From Christensenella minuta (GTDB lineage Bacteria; Bacillota; Clostridia; Christensenellales; Christensenellaceae), in contig NZ_CP029256.1 of the NCBI RefSeq assembly GCF_003628755.1, positions 1,693,585-1,757,584 of the forward strand: a stretch of 64,000 nt of DNA, in the 5' to 3' direction. The translations under genes and the position numbers were made by a program. A model generated the notes under the pieces. It saw only the letters and a list, made by a program, of their open reading frames with translations, ran no database searches and had not been told where the DNA came from. Below, piece by piece: positions 1-9,669 of the stretch (within the stretch, counting starts at the first letter, position 1; each line of letters opens with the position of its first letter).

Positions 1-1905
<1,905 letters not shown>

Positions 1906-1939
1906 TGTCTTTTCTTCTCCTTCATTTGAAACGTGAAAA

Positions 1940-2027
1940 GCGGACAGCCGCACGAATCTGCTGCGGAAGAGCGCTCTCCGCCGCCCGCACATGCTACATG
2001 CTGTCCGCCTTAAGCCAAACGGCTTAA
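1940..2027 (-). promoter_or_regulatory. Structured leader upstream of thrC
   Basis: On the minus strand a TTAAGCC-GTTT-GGCTTAA hairpin (2010-2027) is followed at once by a long stem made of a perfect 9-base pair GCGGACAGC/GCTGTCCGC (2000-2008 with 1940-1948), which encloses a further GC-rich hairpin near 1963-1982. The structure ends about 35 bases before the thrC start. No run of threonine codons, no T-box GGTGG motif and no poly-U tract were seen, so the class of control is unknown. It may be an attenuator, a protein site or an undescribed RNA element. Confidence 0.45.
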
Positions 2028-2088
2028 CGCAATTCTTTCCGTAACGACCCGGCCATACTGCTATCCGGTGAAACAAAAAGACGCATCC

Positions 2089-2499
2089 TCAGATGATGTA
2101 TTGTTTGAGGAAATCCGGCGCCTGTGCCGGATCCGCGCTGATGATGATAACTGCCTTGAAGCCGTTTTTCTCGGAAAGCGCTTCAATCTTTCCAATCAGC
2201 TCCTTGAGTTCTTCCACATCCAACTTTACAATCTTGAGGAATGCGTCGATAAATACCGCTTCTATATCATAATTCTGAGATACCATGCCGCATAACATGC
2301 CATAAAGGGCGTCGCCCGAATCGATTCCGAAGTCCTTTACGTCCACGAAGCGTGCCTGGTGCGCGACATCGTACATGTAGCGCTTGTCATCATCGATGAA
2401 AACGACATCTCCTTTTGTGGAGTTCAGCTCCGCGTTTGCAAGATCGATCAGTCTTTTTGTTTTCCCACTGCCCTTTTTCGCATAGATCAATTGTATCAT
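2089..2499 (-). CDS. Small P-loop NTPase-like protein of unknown role
   Basis: A 136-residue protein starting MIQLIYAKKGSGKTKRLIDLA, which has a Walker A loop (GSGKT, about residues 10-14) directly after the first beta strand. VVFIDDDKR (about 32-40) and AVFIDAFLKIV (about 80-90) look like the following strands, the second a possible Walker B. It ends in AVIIISADPAQAPDFL. The gene stands alone between thrC and a small peptide gene, with a GGGGGTC ribosome site and a TATAAT-like box near 2543-2548. I do not know its substrate. It resembles short conserved clostridial ATP-binding proteins without a known function; the P-loop is what the sequence shows, nucleotide binding is inferred. Confidence 0.75.
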   Translation of the reverse strand: MIQLIYAKKGSGKTKRLIDLANAELNSTKGDVVFIDDDKRYMYDVAHQARFVDVKDFGIDSGDALYGMLCGMVSQNYDIEAVFIDAFLKIVKLDVEELKELIGKIEALSEKNGFKAVIIISADPAQAPDFLKQYII

Positions 2500-2591
2500 G
2501 GTAAAGACCCCCTTGTTTTTTGAATAGGTTCCGTTTAAGACTATTATAATATATATGTCCTGTTTTATCTACATCAAAAAATTATTTTTGG

Positions 2592-2656
2592 GAAGAAAAA
2601 AGCCGCCTGGGGAGGGAAAATGCGCCTGTGCGCATTCTCCCCCGTCCGGACGGCGG
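2592..2656 (-). terminator. Rho-independent terminator after the small peptide gene
   Basis: Read on the minus strand, CCGCC (2656-2652) pairs with GGCGG (2607-2603) around an inner stem GGGGGAGAATGCGC/GCGCATTTTCCC, and the hairpin is followed by CTTTTTTCTTC. It begins a few bases after the stop codon at 2664. Confidence 0.75.
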
Positions 2657-2663
2657 ATTCCGC

Positions 2664-2864
2664 TCAATCGTTGATATAAGTATTCGTCACATTCCCGCAT
2701 TTTTTGCATTGTATGACCGGCCGGGCATCGTGGACCTCCAGTCCTTTGCGTTTCTCACATGCCGCGAAGCTGCTCCAGCCCAATTTTCCCGGCTTTGAGA
2801 CCTGTCCCCCGCCGTTTGCCTGTTCCAGCTGTTTCCCGTTCAAAGGCGTTTTCCTGTCTTTCAT
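2664..2864 (-). CDS. Small protein with double-glycine motif and CxxC
   Basis: A 66-residue protein. The N-terminal part MKDRKTPLNGKQLEQANGGG looks like a double-glycine leader of the kind found on bacteriocins and other secreted peptides (Leu at -12 and -7 with a Gly-Gly). After it comes a short basic segment with Trp and three cysteines, two of them in QCKKCGN near the C-terminus. A GGAGG lies 11 bases before the start and a terminator follows. There is no C39-peptidase transporter or modifying enzyme nearby. It could equally be a small zinc-binding cytosolic protein whose GG is incidental. Existence of the gene is likely; the secretion idea is a guess. Confidence 0.6.
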   Translation of the reverse strand: MKDRKTPLNGKQLEQANGGGQVSKPGKLGWSSFAACEKRKGLEVHDARPVIQCKKCGNVTNTYIND

Positions 2865-2942
2865 GACCGTTCGTTCCTCCTTCTTCCATCCTCTGCATCT
2901 ATATACGGAAAGCTCCTATCTCAATTTTGGGAATTCAGGCAT

Positions 2943-2972
2943 AAAAAAACTGCCCCGGAGGACCGGAGCAGT
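2943..2972 (-). terminator. Terminator of the glycolytic operon
   Basis: On the minus strand ACTGCTCCGG-TCCT-CCGGGGCAGT is followed by TTTTTTTAT, 6 bases beyond the gpmI stop. It closes the pgk-tpiA-gpmI transcript. Confidence 0.9.
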
Positions 2973-2978
2973 CTTGTC

Positions 2979-4514
2979 CTATTTTTCAAGCAGGCTTTTG
3001 CCTTCCATTTCTATAGGTTGCGGAAGTCCCATCAGGTCAAGCATTGTGGGCGCGAGGTCCGCGAGGATACCGCCCGTCCTCAGCTTGTCAAGCTGGTGTC
3101 TCTGCGAAACCAGGATGCAGGGAACCGGATTGGTGCTGTGCGCCGTGAAGGGTCCGCCCGTCTCCGGATCGACCATAATTTCCGCGTTGCCGTGATCCGC
3201 AGTGATTAGCACCTCGCCGCCCACCTTGAGGATCGCGTCCACCACCTTGCCCACACATTCGTCCACCGCACGGACGGCTTTCACCGCCGCCTCGAAGATT
3301 CCCGTATGGCCGACCATATCGCAGTTCGCAAAATTGAGGATCATCACGTCATACTTCTGCGATTCAATCAGTTCTACCGCCTTTGCGCATACCTCGGGCG
3401 CGCTCATCTCCGGCTGGAGGTCGTAGGTCGCGACCTTCGGGGATGGAATGAGCACCCTATCCTCTCCTTCGTTCGGCTGCTCCACACCGCCGTTAAAAAA
3501 GAAGGTAACATGCGCATATTTCTCCGTTTCCGCAATGCGGAACTGTTTCTTGCCCTGTTTCGCCAAGTATTCTCCTAGCGTGTTTTGGAGCACCTGCGGC
3601 TTATATGCCACATGGATGTTCTCGAATGTCTTATCATACTGCGTCATGGATACAAAATACGTCGGGAAATATTCATGCTCAAAGCCTGTAAAATCTTCCT
3701 GGGTGATGCTCCGCGTGAGTTCCCGCGCCCTGTCTGGCCTGAAATTGAAAAAGATCACCGAATCGTTCGCCTTGAGCTTCGCCACCGGTTCCCCGTTTTC
3801 CGTGATGACCGTGGGTTTCACAAATTCGTCGTATTCTTTCCTGCCGTAGGAGTCCTGCATCGCCAAGACCGCATCCGGCGCGTCGAGCCCCTCGCCTTTT
3901 ACGATTGCGTCATAGGCAAGCTTCACGCGTTCCCAGCGGTTGTCCCTGTCCATTGCGTAATAACGTCCCATGACCGTTGCGATTTTACCCGCGCCAATCT
4001 CCTCGATCTTCGCTTCAAGCTGCTCGATAAAGCCTTTGCCGCTGTCCGGTGGAACGTCGCGGCCGTCCATCAGGCAGTGCACGTACGTCCTGTCGCCGAT
4101 CCCGTTCTCCTTTGCCAGCCTGAGGAGCGCGTACAGGTGCTCCTGATGGCTATGCACGCCGCCGTCCGAAATGAGGCCGATAAGATGCAATGCGCTGCTA
4201 TTTTCTTTTACGTTTTTGACCGCGTCCATGAATTCCTGCTTGCTGAAAAAATCGCCGTCAGCGATGGACTTCGTGATCCGCGTAAGCTCCTGGTAAACGA
4301 TCCGGCCCGCGCCGATATTCAGGTGCCCGACCTCGGAATTTCCCATCTGTCCGTCAGGCAGGCCGACGGACATACCGCTTGCGCCAAGCTGCGTGGCGGG
4401 GTATTTCTCCATCAGCTTTTTAATGTTCGGCGTCCCTTCCGCATAAATCGCGTTCCCTTCCGTCTGCGACGTAAGGCCGAAGCCGTCCATAATAATTAAT
4501 GCTGTAAATGCCAT
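2979..4514 (-). CDS. gpmI: Phosphoglycerate mutase, cofactor-independent
   Basis: A 511-residue alkaline-phosphatase-fold enzyme that interconverts 3- and 2-phosphoglycerate with two manganese ions. The metal and catalytic sites are all visible: ALIIMDGFGL, the catalytic serine in DGQMGNSEVGHLNIGAGR, HLIGLISDGGVHSHQEHL, HCLMDGRDVPP, FNFRPDRARELT, NFANCDMVGHTG and LITADHGNAE. I chose the ATG at 4514 because AGGTGA sits 7 bases upstream; a GTG three codons earlier is part of that ribosome site. It is the last gene of the operon with pgk and tpiA, 71 bases after tpiA, and is followed by a strong terminator. Confidence 0.97.
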   Translation of the reverse strand: MAFTALIIMDGFGLTSQTEGNAIYAEGTPNIKKLMEKYPATQLGASGMSVGLPDGQMGNSEVGHLNIGAGRIVYQELTRITKSIADGDFFSKQEFMDAVKNVKENSSALHLIGLISDGGVHSHQEHLYALLRLAKENGIGDRTYVHCLMDGRDVPPDSGKGFIEQLEAKIEEIGAGKIATVMGRYYAMDRDNRWERVKLAYDAIVKGEGLDAPDAVLAMQDSYGRKEYDEFVKPTVITENGEPVAKLKANDSVIFFNFRPDRARELTRSITQEDFTGFEHEYFPTYFVSMTQYDKTFENIHVAYKPQVLQNTLGEYLAKQGKKQFRIAETEKYAHVTFFFNGGVEQPNEGEDRVLIPSPKVATYDLQPEMSAPEVCAKAVELIESQKYDVMILNFANCDMVGHTGIFEAAVKAVRAVDECVGKVVDAILKVGGEVLITADHGNAEIMVDPETGGPFTAHSTNPVPCILVSQRHQLDKLRTGGILADLAPTMLDLMGLPQPIEMEGKSLLEK

Positions 4515-4585
4515 ATATGTCACCTTTTTCTATCAAGATTGGATTTTCCCATACGCGCCTGCGGCGAAAAGCGCCGCGTACGTCC

Positions 4586-5329
4586 TTAGTAATTTACCAC
4601 CTTGGAAAAATCTTCCGCCTTCAGCGAAGCGCCTCCGATGAGCCCGCCGTCGATGTCGCTCATCGCCATCAGCTCGGACGCATTTTTGGGGTTCATGCTG
4701 CCGCCATACTGTATTCTTACCTCGTCCGCCGCGCCGCCAAACACTTCTTTTACCGCTGCGCGGATCTCTTTGATGGTGTCGTTGGCATCGTCCGCCGTTG
4801 CCGTTTTACCCGTGCCGATCGCCCAGATCGGTTCGTACGCGATCACCACCTTGCGGACGTCGCTTTCCGCCACGCCGAGGAGGGCGAGTTTCGTTTGCTT
4901 ACGCACTACTTCTGCCGTCACGCCGCTTTCACGCTCTTCCAGCTTTTCTCCCACGCATACGATGGGAGTAAGACCCTTTTCGAGCGCTTTCTTGACCTTC
5001 AGGTTCACGGTCTCGTCCGTTTCGGCATAATATTCACGGCGTTCGGAATGTCCGATGATAACATACTGTACGCCGAGGTCAAGCAGCATATCCGCAGAAA
5101 TCTCGCCCGTGAACGCGCCGGCATCGTGATAATCGAGGTTCTGCGCGCCGAGGCCGATTCCAGAGCCTTTCAACGCCTGGGCCGCCGCCGCGAGATCCGC
5201 CGCAGGCGGGCATACCACTACGTCCGCTTTCGCATCCGCAACGAGGGGCTTTAATTCGTTAATCAGGCTGACTGCTTCGCCCGCAGTTTTGTTCATTTTC
5301 CAGTTTCCCGCAATAATCGGTTTTCTCAT
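4586..5329 (-). CDS. tpiA: Triosephosphate isomerase
   Basis: A 247-residue TIM-barrel enzyme that interconverts dihydroxyacetone phosphate and glyceraldehyde 3-phosphate. It begins [15 protein letters not shown] with the active-site Asn and Lys, carries the catalytic histidine in [12 protein letters not shown], the catalytic glutamate in [16 protein letters not shown] with the flexible loop, and the phosphate-binding [10 protein letters not shown] and [10 protein letters not shown]. An AGGAGT ribosome site precedes the chosen ATG. It lies between pgk and gpmI in the same operon. The product is also the link that takes up carbon from the glycerol genes at 19-25 kb. Confidence 0.97.
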   Translation of the reverse strand: MRKPIIAGNWKMNKTAGEAVSLINELKPLVADAKADVVVCPPAADLAAAAQALKGSGIGLGAQNLDYHDAGAFTGEISADMLLDLGVQYVIIGHSERREYYAETDETVNLKVKKALEKGLTPIVCVGEKLEERESGVTAEVVRKQTKLALLGVAESDVRKVVIAYEPIWAIGTGKTATADDANDTIKEIRAAVKEVFGGAADEVRIQYGGSMNPKNASELMAMSDIDGGLIGGASLKAEDFSKVVNY

Positions 5330-5436
5330 TATAAAACTCCTTTTTGAATTGTAATCTTTTTGAAAAGGACGGAGAATCTCCGTCCTTTTGACCGTCATTT
5401 TTCAAGCATGGAACGCACCCGCAGCCACCCCATACA

Positions 5437-6618
5437 TTATTTGTCGTTGAGGGCTGCTACACCCGGCAGTTCTTTTCCTTCGAGGAATTCGAGAGAGGCG
5501 CCGCCGCCCGTGGAGATGTGAGACATCTTGTCCGCATAACCGAGCTTTTTCACAGCCGCAGCGCTGTCGCCGCCGCCGATGATGGTGATCGCCGAAGAAT
5601 CCGCAAGCGCTTCTGCGATGGCTTTCGTGCCGTTCGCAAATGCGGGCATTTCCGCAACGCCCATCGGCCCATTCCAGATAACCGTTTTCGCGCTCTTGAT
5701 TTCGTTGGCGAAGATGATCCGCGTCGACGGTCCGATATCAAGCGCCATCGCATCCGCCGGGATGTTTTCCGCCGCAACGATCTGCGTTTCCGCGTCCGCC
5801 TTGAACTCCTTGGCTACGACAAAATCAGACGGGAGCATAATCTTGATGCCTTTTTTCTTTGCCTGGTCCATCAGGTCGCGCGCAAGGCCGAGCCTTTCGT
5901 CATCCACAAGGGATTTGCCCATTTCATAGCCCTGCGCCTTGACAAACGTATTCGCCATGCCGCCGCCGATAATCAGCCCGTCCACCTTTCCGAGCAGGTT
6001 TTCGATCACGCCGATTTTGTCCGACACTTTGGCGCCCCCGAGAATCGCGATAAAGGGACGCGCCGGGTCTTCAAGCGCCTTGCCCATGATGGAGAGTTCC
6101 TTGCCGATCAAAAAGCCCGCGACTGCCGGGAGGTAATCCGCAACGCCCGCCGTAGAAGCATGCGCGCGGTGCGCGGTGCCGAATGCGTCGAGCACAAAAA
6201 TATCGCCGAGGCTGGCCAGCTGTTTTGCAAACTCCGGATCGTTTGCCGTTTCCTCCTTATGGAAACGCAGGTTCTCAAGCAGCACGACCTGCCCCGCTTC
6301 CATGGAATCCACTGCGTCCTGCGCCTCTTTGCCGATGCAGTCTTTTGCAAAGATCACTTTGGTGTTCAAAATTTCGCTAAGCCGTTTCGCAACGGGCGCG
6401 AGCGAAAACTCGGGCTTTACCTCCCCCTTCGGCCGGCCGAGGTGGGACATCAGGATTACCTTTGCGCCGTGGTCCAGAAGATACTGGATAGTCGGGAGTG
6501 CCGCCCTAATCCGGGTTTCGTCCGTAATTTCCCCATTTTCGTTCAGCGGAACGTTAAAATCCACGCGCACGAGCACCTTTTTGCCCTGGACGTCGATATC
6601 TTCAATCGTCTTTTTCAT
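5437..6618 (-). CDS. pgk: Phosphoglycerate kinase
   Basis: A 393-residue two-domain enzyme that makes ATP from 1,3-bisphosphoglycerate. Seen in order: [11 protein letters not shown] and SHLGRPKG in the substrate domain, [38 protein letters not shown], the hinge, [10 protein letters not shown] and the C-terminal nucleotide loop [11 protein letters not shown] with [15 protein letters not shown]. It heads the operon and has an AAGGAG ribosome site and a promoter-like sequence upstream. A glyceraldehyde-3-phosphate dehydrogenase gene, which often stands before pgk, is not next to it here. Confidence 0.97.
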   Translation of the reverse strand: MKKTIEDIDVQGKKVLVRVDFNVPLNENGEITDETRIRAALPTIQYLLDHGAKVILMSHLGRPKGEVKPEFSLAPVAKRLSEILNTKVIFAKDCIGKEAQDAVDSMEAGQVVLLENLRFHKEETANDPEFAKQLASLGDIFVLDAFGTAHRAHASTAGVADYLPAVAGFLIGKELSIMGKALEDPARPFIAILGGAKVSDKIGVIENLLGKVDGLIIGGGMANTFVKAQGYEMGKSLVDDERLGLARDLMDQAKKKGIKIMLPSDFVVAKEFKADAETQIVAAENIPADAMALDIGPSTRIIFANEIKSAKTVIWNGPMGVAEMPAFANGTKAIAEALADSSAITIIGGGDSAAAVKKLGYADKMSHISTGGGASLEFLEGKELPGVAALNDK

Positions 6619-6659
6619 GATCTTTACTCCTTTTTGAATGATTATTCACATACCCTTTT

Positions 6660-6688
6660 ATTTTAATCAATAACCCCCTAATAATCAA
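6660..6688 (-). promoter_or_regulatory. Likely promoter of pgk-tpiA-gpmI
   Basis: On the minus strand TTGATT (6688-6683), a 17-base spacer and TAAAAT (6665-6660) stand about 40 bases before the pgk start. The match to the vegetative consensus is moderate. Confidence 0.5.
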
Positions 6689-6734
6689 GCATAACTTGCT
6701 GGCCGGATAAATCTGTGCGCTCCCGGAGGAACAA

Positions 6735-6781
6735 GTAAAAGGCCGCGGACGCGGGCGCGTCATGCGCCCCGGCGCGGCCTT
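6735..6781 (-). terminator. Terminator after the Na/phosphate symporter gene
   Basis: An outer stem AAGGCCGCG/CGCGGCCTT (6739-6747 with 6773-6781) encloses GGGCGC/GCGCCC; read on the minus strand it is followed by TTTTACTTG. The T tract is short, so efficiency is uncertain. Confidence 0.6.
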
Positions 6782-6820
6782 CCAAGCTGTCGGGCGGGCG
6801 GCGTGCCTGCGGCCTCCGGG

Positions 6821-8437
6821 TTACTGCATTTCCCCGCGCAGATATACCGCCGCGATATTCGCCACATGGTCGGCAACGCGCTCGCACATGGTGATTACAT
6901 CCGTAAACACCGTGCTGGCCTGCGCGCTGCACTCGCCCTTTTTAAGGCGCTTGACATGGTTCTTTTTGATCTTGGCCTCATAACGGTCAACCTCATCCTC
7001 GATCTCGATCACGCGCTGCGCGCTTTCGAGGTTGCCTTCCTTGAGCGCTTCGCGCAGCAGGCGGAACGCTTCGCCTATCTTATCGGCCATAAACTGGATT
7101 TCCACCGCGCCCTTCTTGGACATTTTAATCTTTTTATCCAAACGGATCGCCGCGATATCGGCGATGTTCTGGGCGATATCCGAAATGCGTTCAATATCCA
7201 TAATGACGTGCAGCAGACCCGTCACCGTACGCGAATCCACCTCGGAAAGGCCTGTCTGGCTGACGTTTGCCAGCGCATCCGTGATTTCATGGTTGAGGTA
7301 ATTGACGACCTTTTCATTTTCCCCGACCTCGTTGATTAATTTCTCATCCCGTTCAAGGAAGCTCCTGATCGCAAGGTTGAAGTTTTCGCCGGAAAGCCGT
7401 TCCATCCGTGAAACCTCGAGGATTGCCTGGCCGACCGCGACGGGCGCGCTGTCCGCATTCTTGTCGATATATTTGAGCTTCTTGCCTTCGAGCTGTTTAT
7501 CTTCGCCGCGCACAAAGAAGTAGGATAGCTTCGTCAATACCTGCGGGATGCCGATAAAGATAAACGCGCAAACCACATTAAAGAAGGTATGGAAGTTGGC
7601 GAGCTGGTTGACAGGCGAGCCGGGCGTCCACGATTTGATCCAGTCCACAATGGGCAAAAACCGCATCGCGACCATAAAGATAAATGCGCCGATGATGTTA
7701 AAGAACAGCAGGGCGACCGCCGTACGCTTGGCCGTCTTGGTTCCGGAGATGCTTGCCAGGATCGCTGTGACGCAGGTCCCGATATTGAGGCCGAGGATCA
7801 CATACACCGCGGAATCGAGCCCCATGACTCCCTGCATGGCAAATGCCTGGATGATACCCATCGTCGCCGATGAGCTCTGGATAATGGCCGTCACTGCAAG
7901 CCCCGCCGCAAGCCCGATCCACGGATTCTGGAAGGAAGACAGCAGGTCGATAAAAGGCTGGTACTCCCGCAACGGAGCGACCGCCTCCGACATCAGTTCC
8001 ATGCCGAAAAGCAGGATACCAAGGCCTCCAATGATCTCGCCGATGCGCCGTACCGAACGTTTCTTCACGAACAGCATGATAACCACGCCCGCAAAAAGGA
8101 CGATCGGTGCAAACTGCGTCACCTTGAGGGCCACGATCTGTGCGGTGATCGTCGTACCAATATTGGCGCCGATGCCAACGTTGATCGCCTGTGTGAGCGA
8201 CATCAGCCCGGCATTCACGAAGCCTACGACCATAACCGTAGTCGCCGATGAGCTTTGGATAACCGCCGTTACGCCCGCGCCAAGCCCAAGCGCCGAAAAG
8301 CGGTTCTTCGTCATCAGCTCGAGCCCCGTCCTCAGCTTATCGCCCGCCGCCGCTTCAAGGCCGTCCGACATCAGCTTCATGCCGTAAAGGAACAGCCCGA
8401 GACCTCCGATGAGCATTAGAATACTCCATAAATCCAT
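6821..8437 (-). CDS. Na/Pi cotransporter family protein with PhoU-like domain
   Basis: A 538-residue membrane protein. The N-terminal 300 residues hold two copies of the Na/Pi symporter repeat, each with the signature VIQSSSATT or IIQSSSATM in the second helix, and several further hydrophobic helices. After about residue 330 the chain turns hydrophilic and helical with a PhoU-like layout (SGENFNLAIRSFLERDEKLINEV, later DIERISDIAQNIADIA and CERVADHVANIAA). This matches the YjbB/NptA group, which exports or imports phosphate with sodium. The ATG at 8437 follows a GGGGGAA site. It lies 25 bases after trmL and probably shares its transcript. Direction of transport cannot be told. Confidence 0.92.
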   Translation of the reverse strand: MDLWSILMLIGGLGLFLYGMKLMSDGLEAAAGDKLRTGLELMTKNRFSALGLGAGVTAVIQSSSATTVMVVGFVNAGLMSLTQAINVGIGANIGTTITAQIVALKVTQFAPIVLFAGVVIMLFVKKRSVRRIGEIIGGLGILLFGMELMSEAVAPLREYQPFIDLLSSFQNPWIGLAAGLAVTAIIQSSSATMGIIQAFAMQGVMGLDSAVYVILGLNIGTCVTAILASISGTKTAKRTAVALLFFNIIGAFIFMVAMRFLPIVDWIKSWTPGSPVNQLANFHTFFNVVCAFIFIGIPQVLTKLSYFFVRGEDKQLEGKKLKYIDKNADSAPVAVGQAILEVSRMERLSGENFNLAIRSFLERDEKLINEVGENEKVVNYLNHEITDALANVSQTGLSEVDSRTVTGLLHVIMDIERISDIAQNIADIAAIRLDKKIKMSKKGAVEIQFMADKIGEAFRLLREALKEGNLESAQRVIEIEDEVDRYEAKIKKNHVKRLKKGECSAQASTVFTDVITMCERVADHVANIAAVYLRGEMQ

Positions 8438-8462
8438 ATAAAGTTCCCCCAATAAGAAATTT

Positions 8463-8927
8463 TCATTTCATATGAAAATAGCCGTTCTGGCGCAGCGCTT
8501 CATAGACCCCCACGCACACTGCGTTGGAAAGGTTCAGGCACCGCTGCCCGCTTTGCATTGGAATGCGGACCGCCCGGGCCGCATTCCGGTCCAGAAGCCC
8601 CTTGGGAAGCCCTGCCGTTTCCTTGCCAAACACCAAAAAACAGTCCTCCGAATAAGCCGCCTGATCGAAGTTCTTTTGCACCTTGGAAGAAAAATACCAA
8701 AAATCTCCCTCCGGGTATTTTTGGTATAACTCCTCAACACTTTCGTACATATATAAGGTAAGGTCCTTCCAATAGTCAAGACCGGCGCGGCGCACATGCT
8801 TTTCATCGAGTGAAAAGCCCATTGGCCCGACAATATGGAGCACGCTCCCCGTAACAACGCAAGTGCGTGCAATATTTCCCGTGTTCTGCGGGATTTCCGG
8901 TTCAATGAGAACAACCTGAACTGCCAT
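8463..8927 (-). CDS. trmL: tRNA (cytidine/uridine-34 2'-O)-methyltransferase TrmL
   Basis: A 154-residue SPOUT-fold protein of the usual TrmL length. It methylates the 2'-O of the wobble base of tRNA-Leu using S-adenosylmethionine. The sequence shows VVLIEPEIPQNTGNIARTC at the N-terminus, HIVGPMGFSLDEKHVRRAGLDYW, LVFGKETAGLP, and the trefoil-knot end IPMQSGQRCLNLSNAVCVGVYEALRQ. It is the first gene of a two-gene unit with the Na/phosphate symporter. There is no visible functional link between the two. Confidence 0.95.
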   Translation of the reverse strand: MAVQVVLIEPEIPQNTGNIARTCVVTGSVLHIVGPMGFSLDEKHVRRAGLDYWKDLTLYMYESVEELYQKYPEGDFWYFSSKVQKNFDQAAYSEDCFLVFGKETAGLPKGLLDRNAARAVRIPMQSGQRCLNLSNAVCVGVYEALRQNGYFHMK

Positions 8928-9187
8928 CTTAAACCTAGCTTTCCATGCCTTCTAAACAGTCCGGAAGCAAATAAAAACGCTGCCGTCCGCTTAAAATTGA
9001 TATTAATCCGAAGATCAATCCATGATAATTATAAGGTAAAATCCATGTGTGCGCAATGTAAAAATTCGGCAAAAGGATAATTTATCATTTTCCGCTTTGC
9101 AGAGCGGTTTTCAGCCCTCTGCGTTCCCAAAACGGCAGTAAGGAACATACGATGCGCTGCCTTCGTAACATTATTTTTTATTTTTCA

Positions 9188-9226
9188 TTGACAAATTCCA
9201 TTTTATGATTATACTTATAGTCATAA
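9188..9226 (+). promoter_or_regulatory. Promoter and dyad operator of the blaI-type gene
   Basis: TTGACA (9188-9193), 16 bases, TATACT (9210-9215). The -10 box lies inside a dyad: TTATGATTATAC (9203-9214) faces TTATAGTCATAA (9215-9226), with 10 of 12 positions symmetric. Such a dyad over the -10 is how BlaI/MecI repressors act on their own operon. The 260 bases from 8928 to 9187 contain no gene I can support. Confidence 0.75.
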
Positions 9227-9294
9227 GCTTGCTTTTATAATCATTGGATTGTTCTCTACGCAAAAACAGAATGGAGCCAGCGGAGGGCCGAAAA

Positions 9295-9669
9295 ATGACG
9301 GAAACTTTGACTTACAGCGAATGGATGGTTATGAATGCGCTCTGGGGCAGGGACCCGCAGCCTCTTTCCGGCGTGATCGAGGCAATGGGCGGGACCGTCG
9401 CCTGGAGCTACCGCACCTATGCTTCCTACCTGAAGAAGCTTTGTGACAAAGGCTTCGTCGGCTTTGAAGCCAAGGGCCGCGATAAATTTTATTATCCGCT
9501 CGTGCGGCGGGAAGACTGCATCCGCGCGGAAAGCCGCAGTCTGCTCAAGAAAGTCAGTTCGCGCAGCCGGAAGGACCTGCTCCTGTGCATGATCGAAGAA
9601 AGCGGACTCCGGGACGAGGACCAAGCCGAACTCAAAACGCTGATCGACCGTTTGGGGGAATCAAAATGA
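9295..9669 (+). CDS. BlaI/MecI-family transcriptional repressor
   Basis: A 124-residue winged-helix repressor. LTYSEWMVMNALWGRDPQPLSGVIEAM and WSYRTYASYLKKLCDKGFVGFEAKGRDKFYYPLV are the DNA-binding domain of the BlaI/MecI family; the C-terminal 50 residues form the dimer helix, which is cleaved in classical members. Start at 9295 is set by GGAGGG eight bases upstream. The stop overlaps the start of the M56-VanW gene (ATGA), so the two are translationally coupled. A promoter with a dyad lies upstream, which points to autorepression. No beta-lactamase gene is nearby; the regulated genes besides its own operon are unknown. Confidence 0.9.
   Translation: MTETLTYSEWMVMNALWGRDPQPLSGVIEAMGGTVAWSYRTYASYLKKLCDKGFVGFEAKGRDKFYYPLVRREDCIRAESRSLLKKVSSRSRKDLLLCMIEESGLRDEDQAELKTLIDRLGESK

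Noticed and set aside
1906-2076. An upstream extension of thrC of 57 codons in the same frame
   Set aside because: It lacks any match to threonine synthase, has no ribosome site at its ATG, and lies over a folded leader; the start at 1905 has a clear GGAGAAG.
1906-2088. T-box riboswitch before thrC/trpS
   Set aside because: No conserved GGTGG box, AGTA or GNUG motif could be found on the minus strand.
5518-6666. A 382-codon frame opposite pgk
   Set aside because: Mirror frame of a gene with strong third-base GC bias; arginine- and histidine-rich with no known motif.
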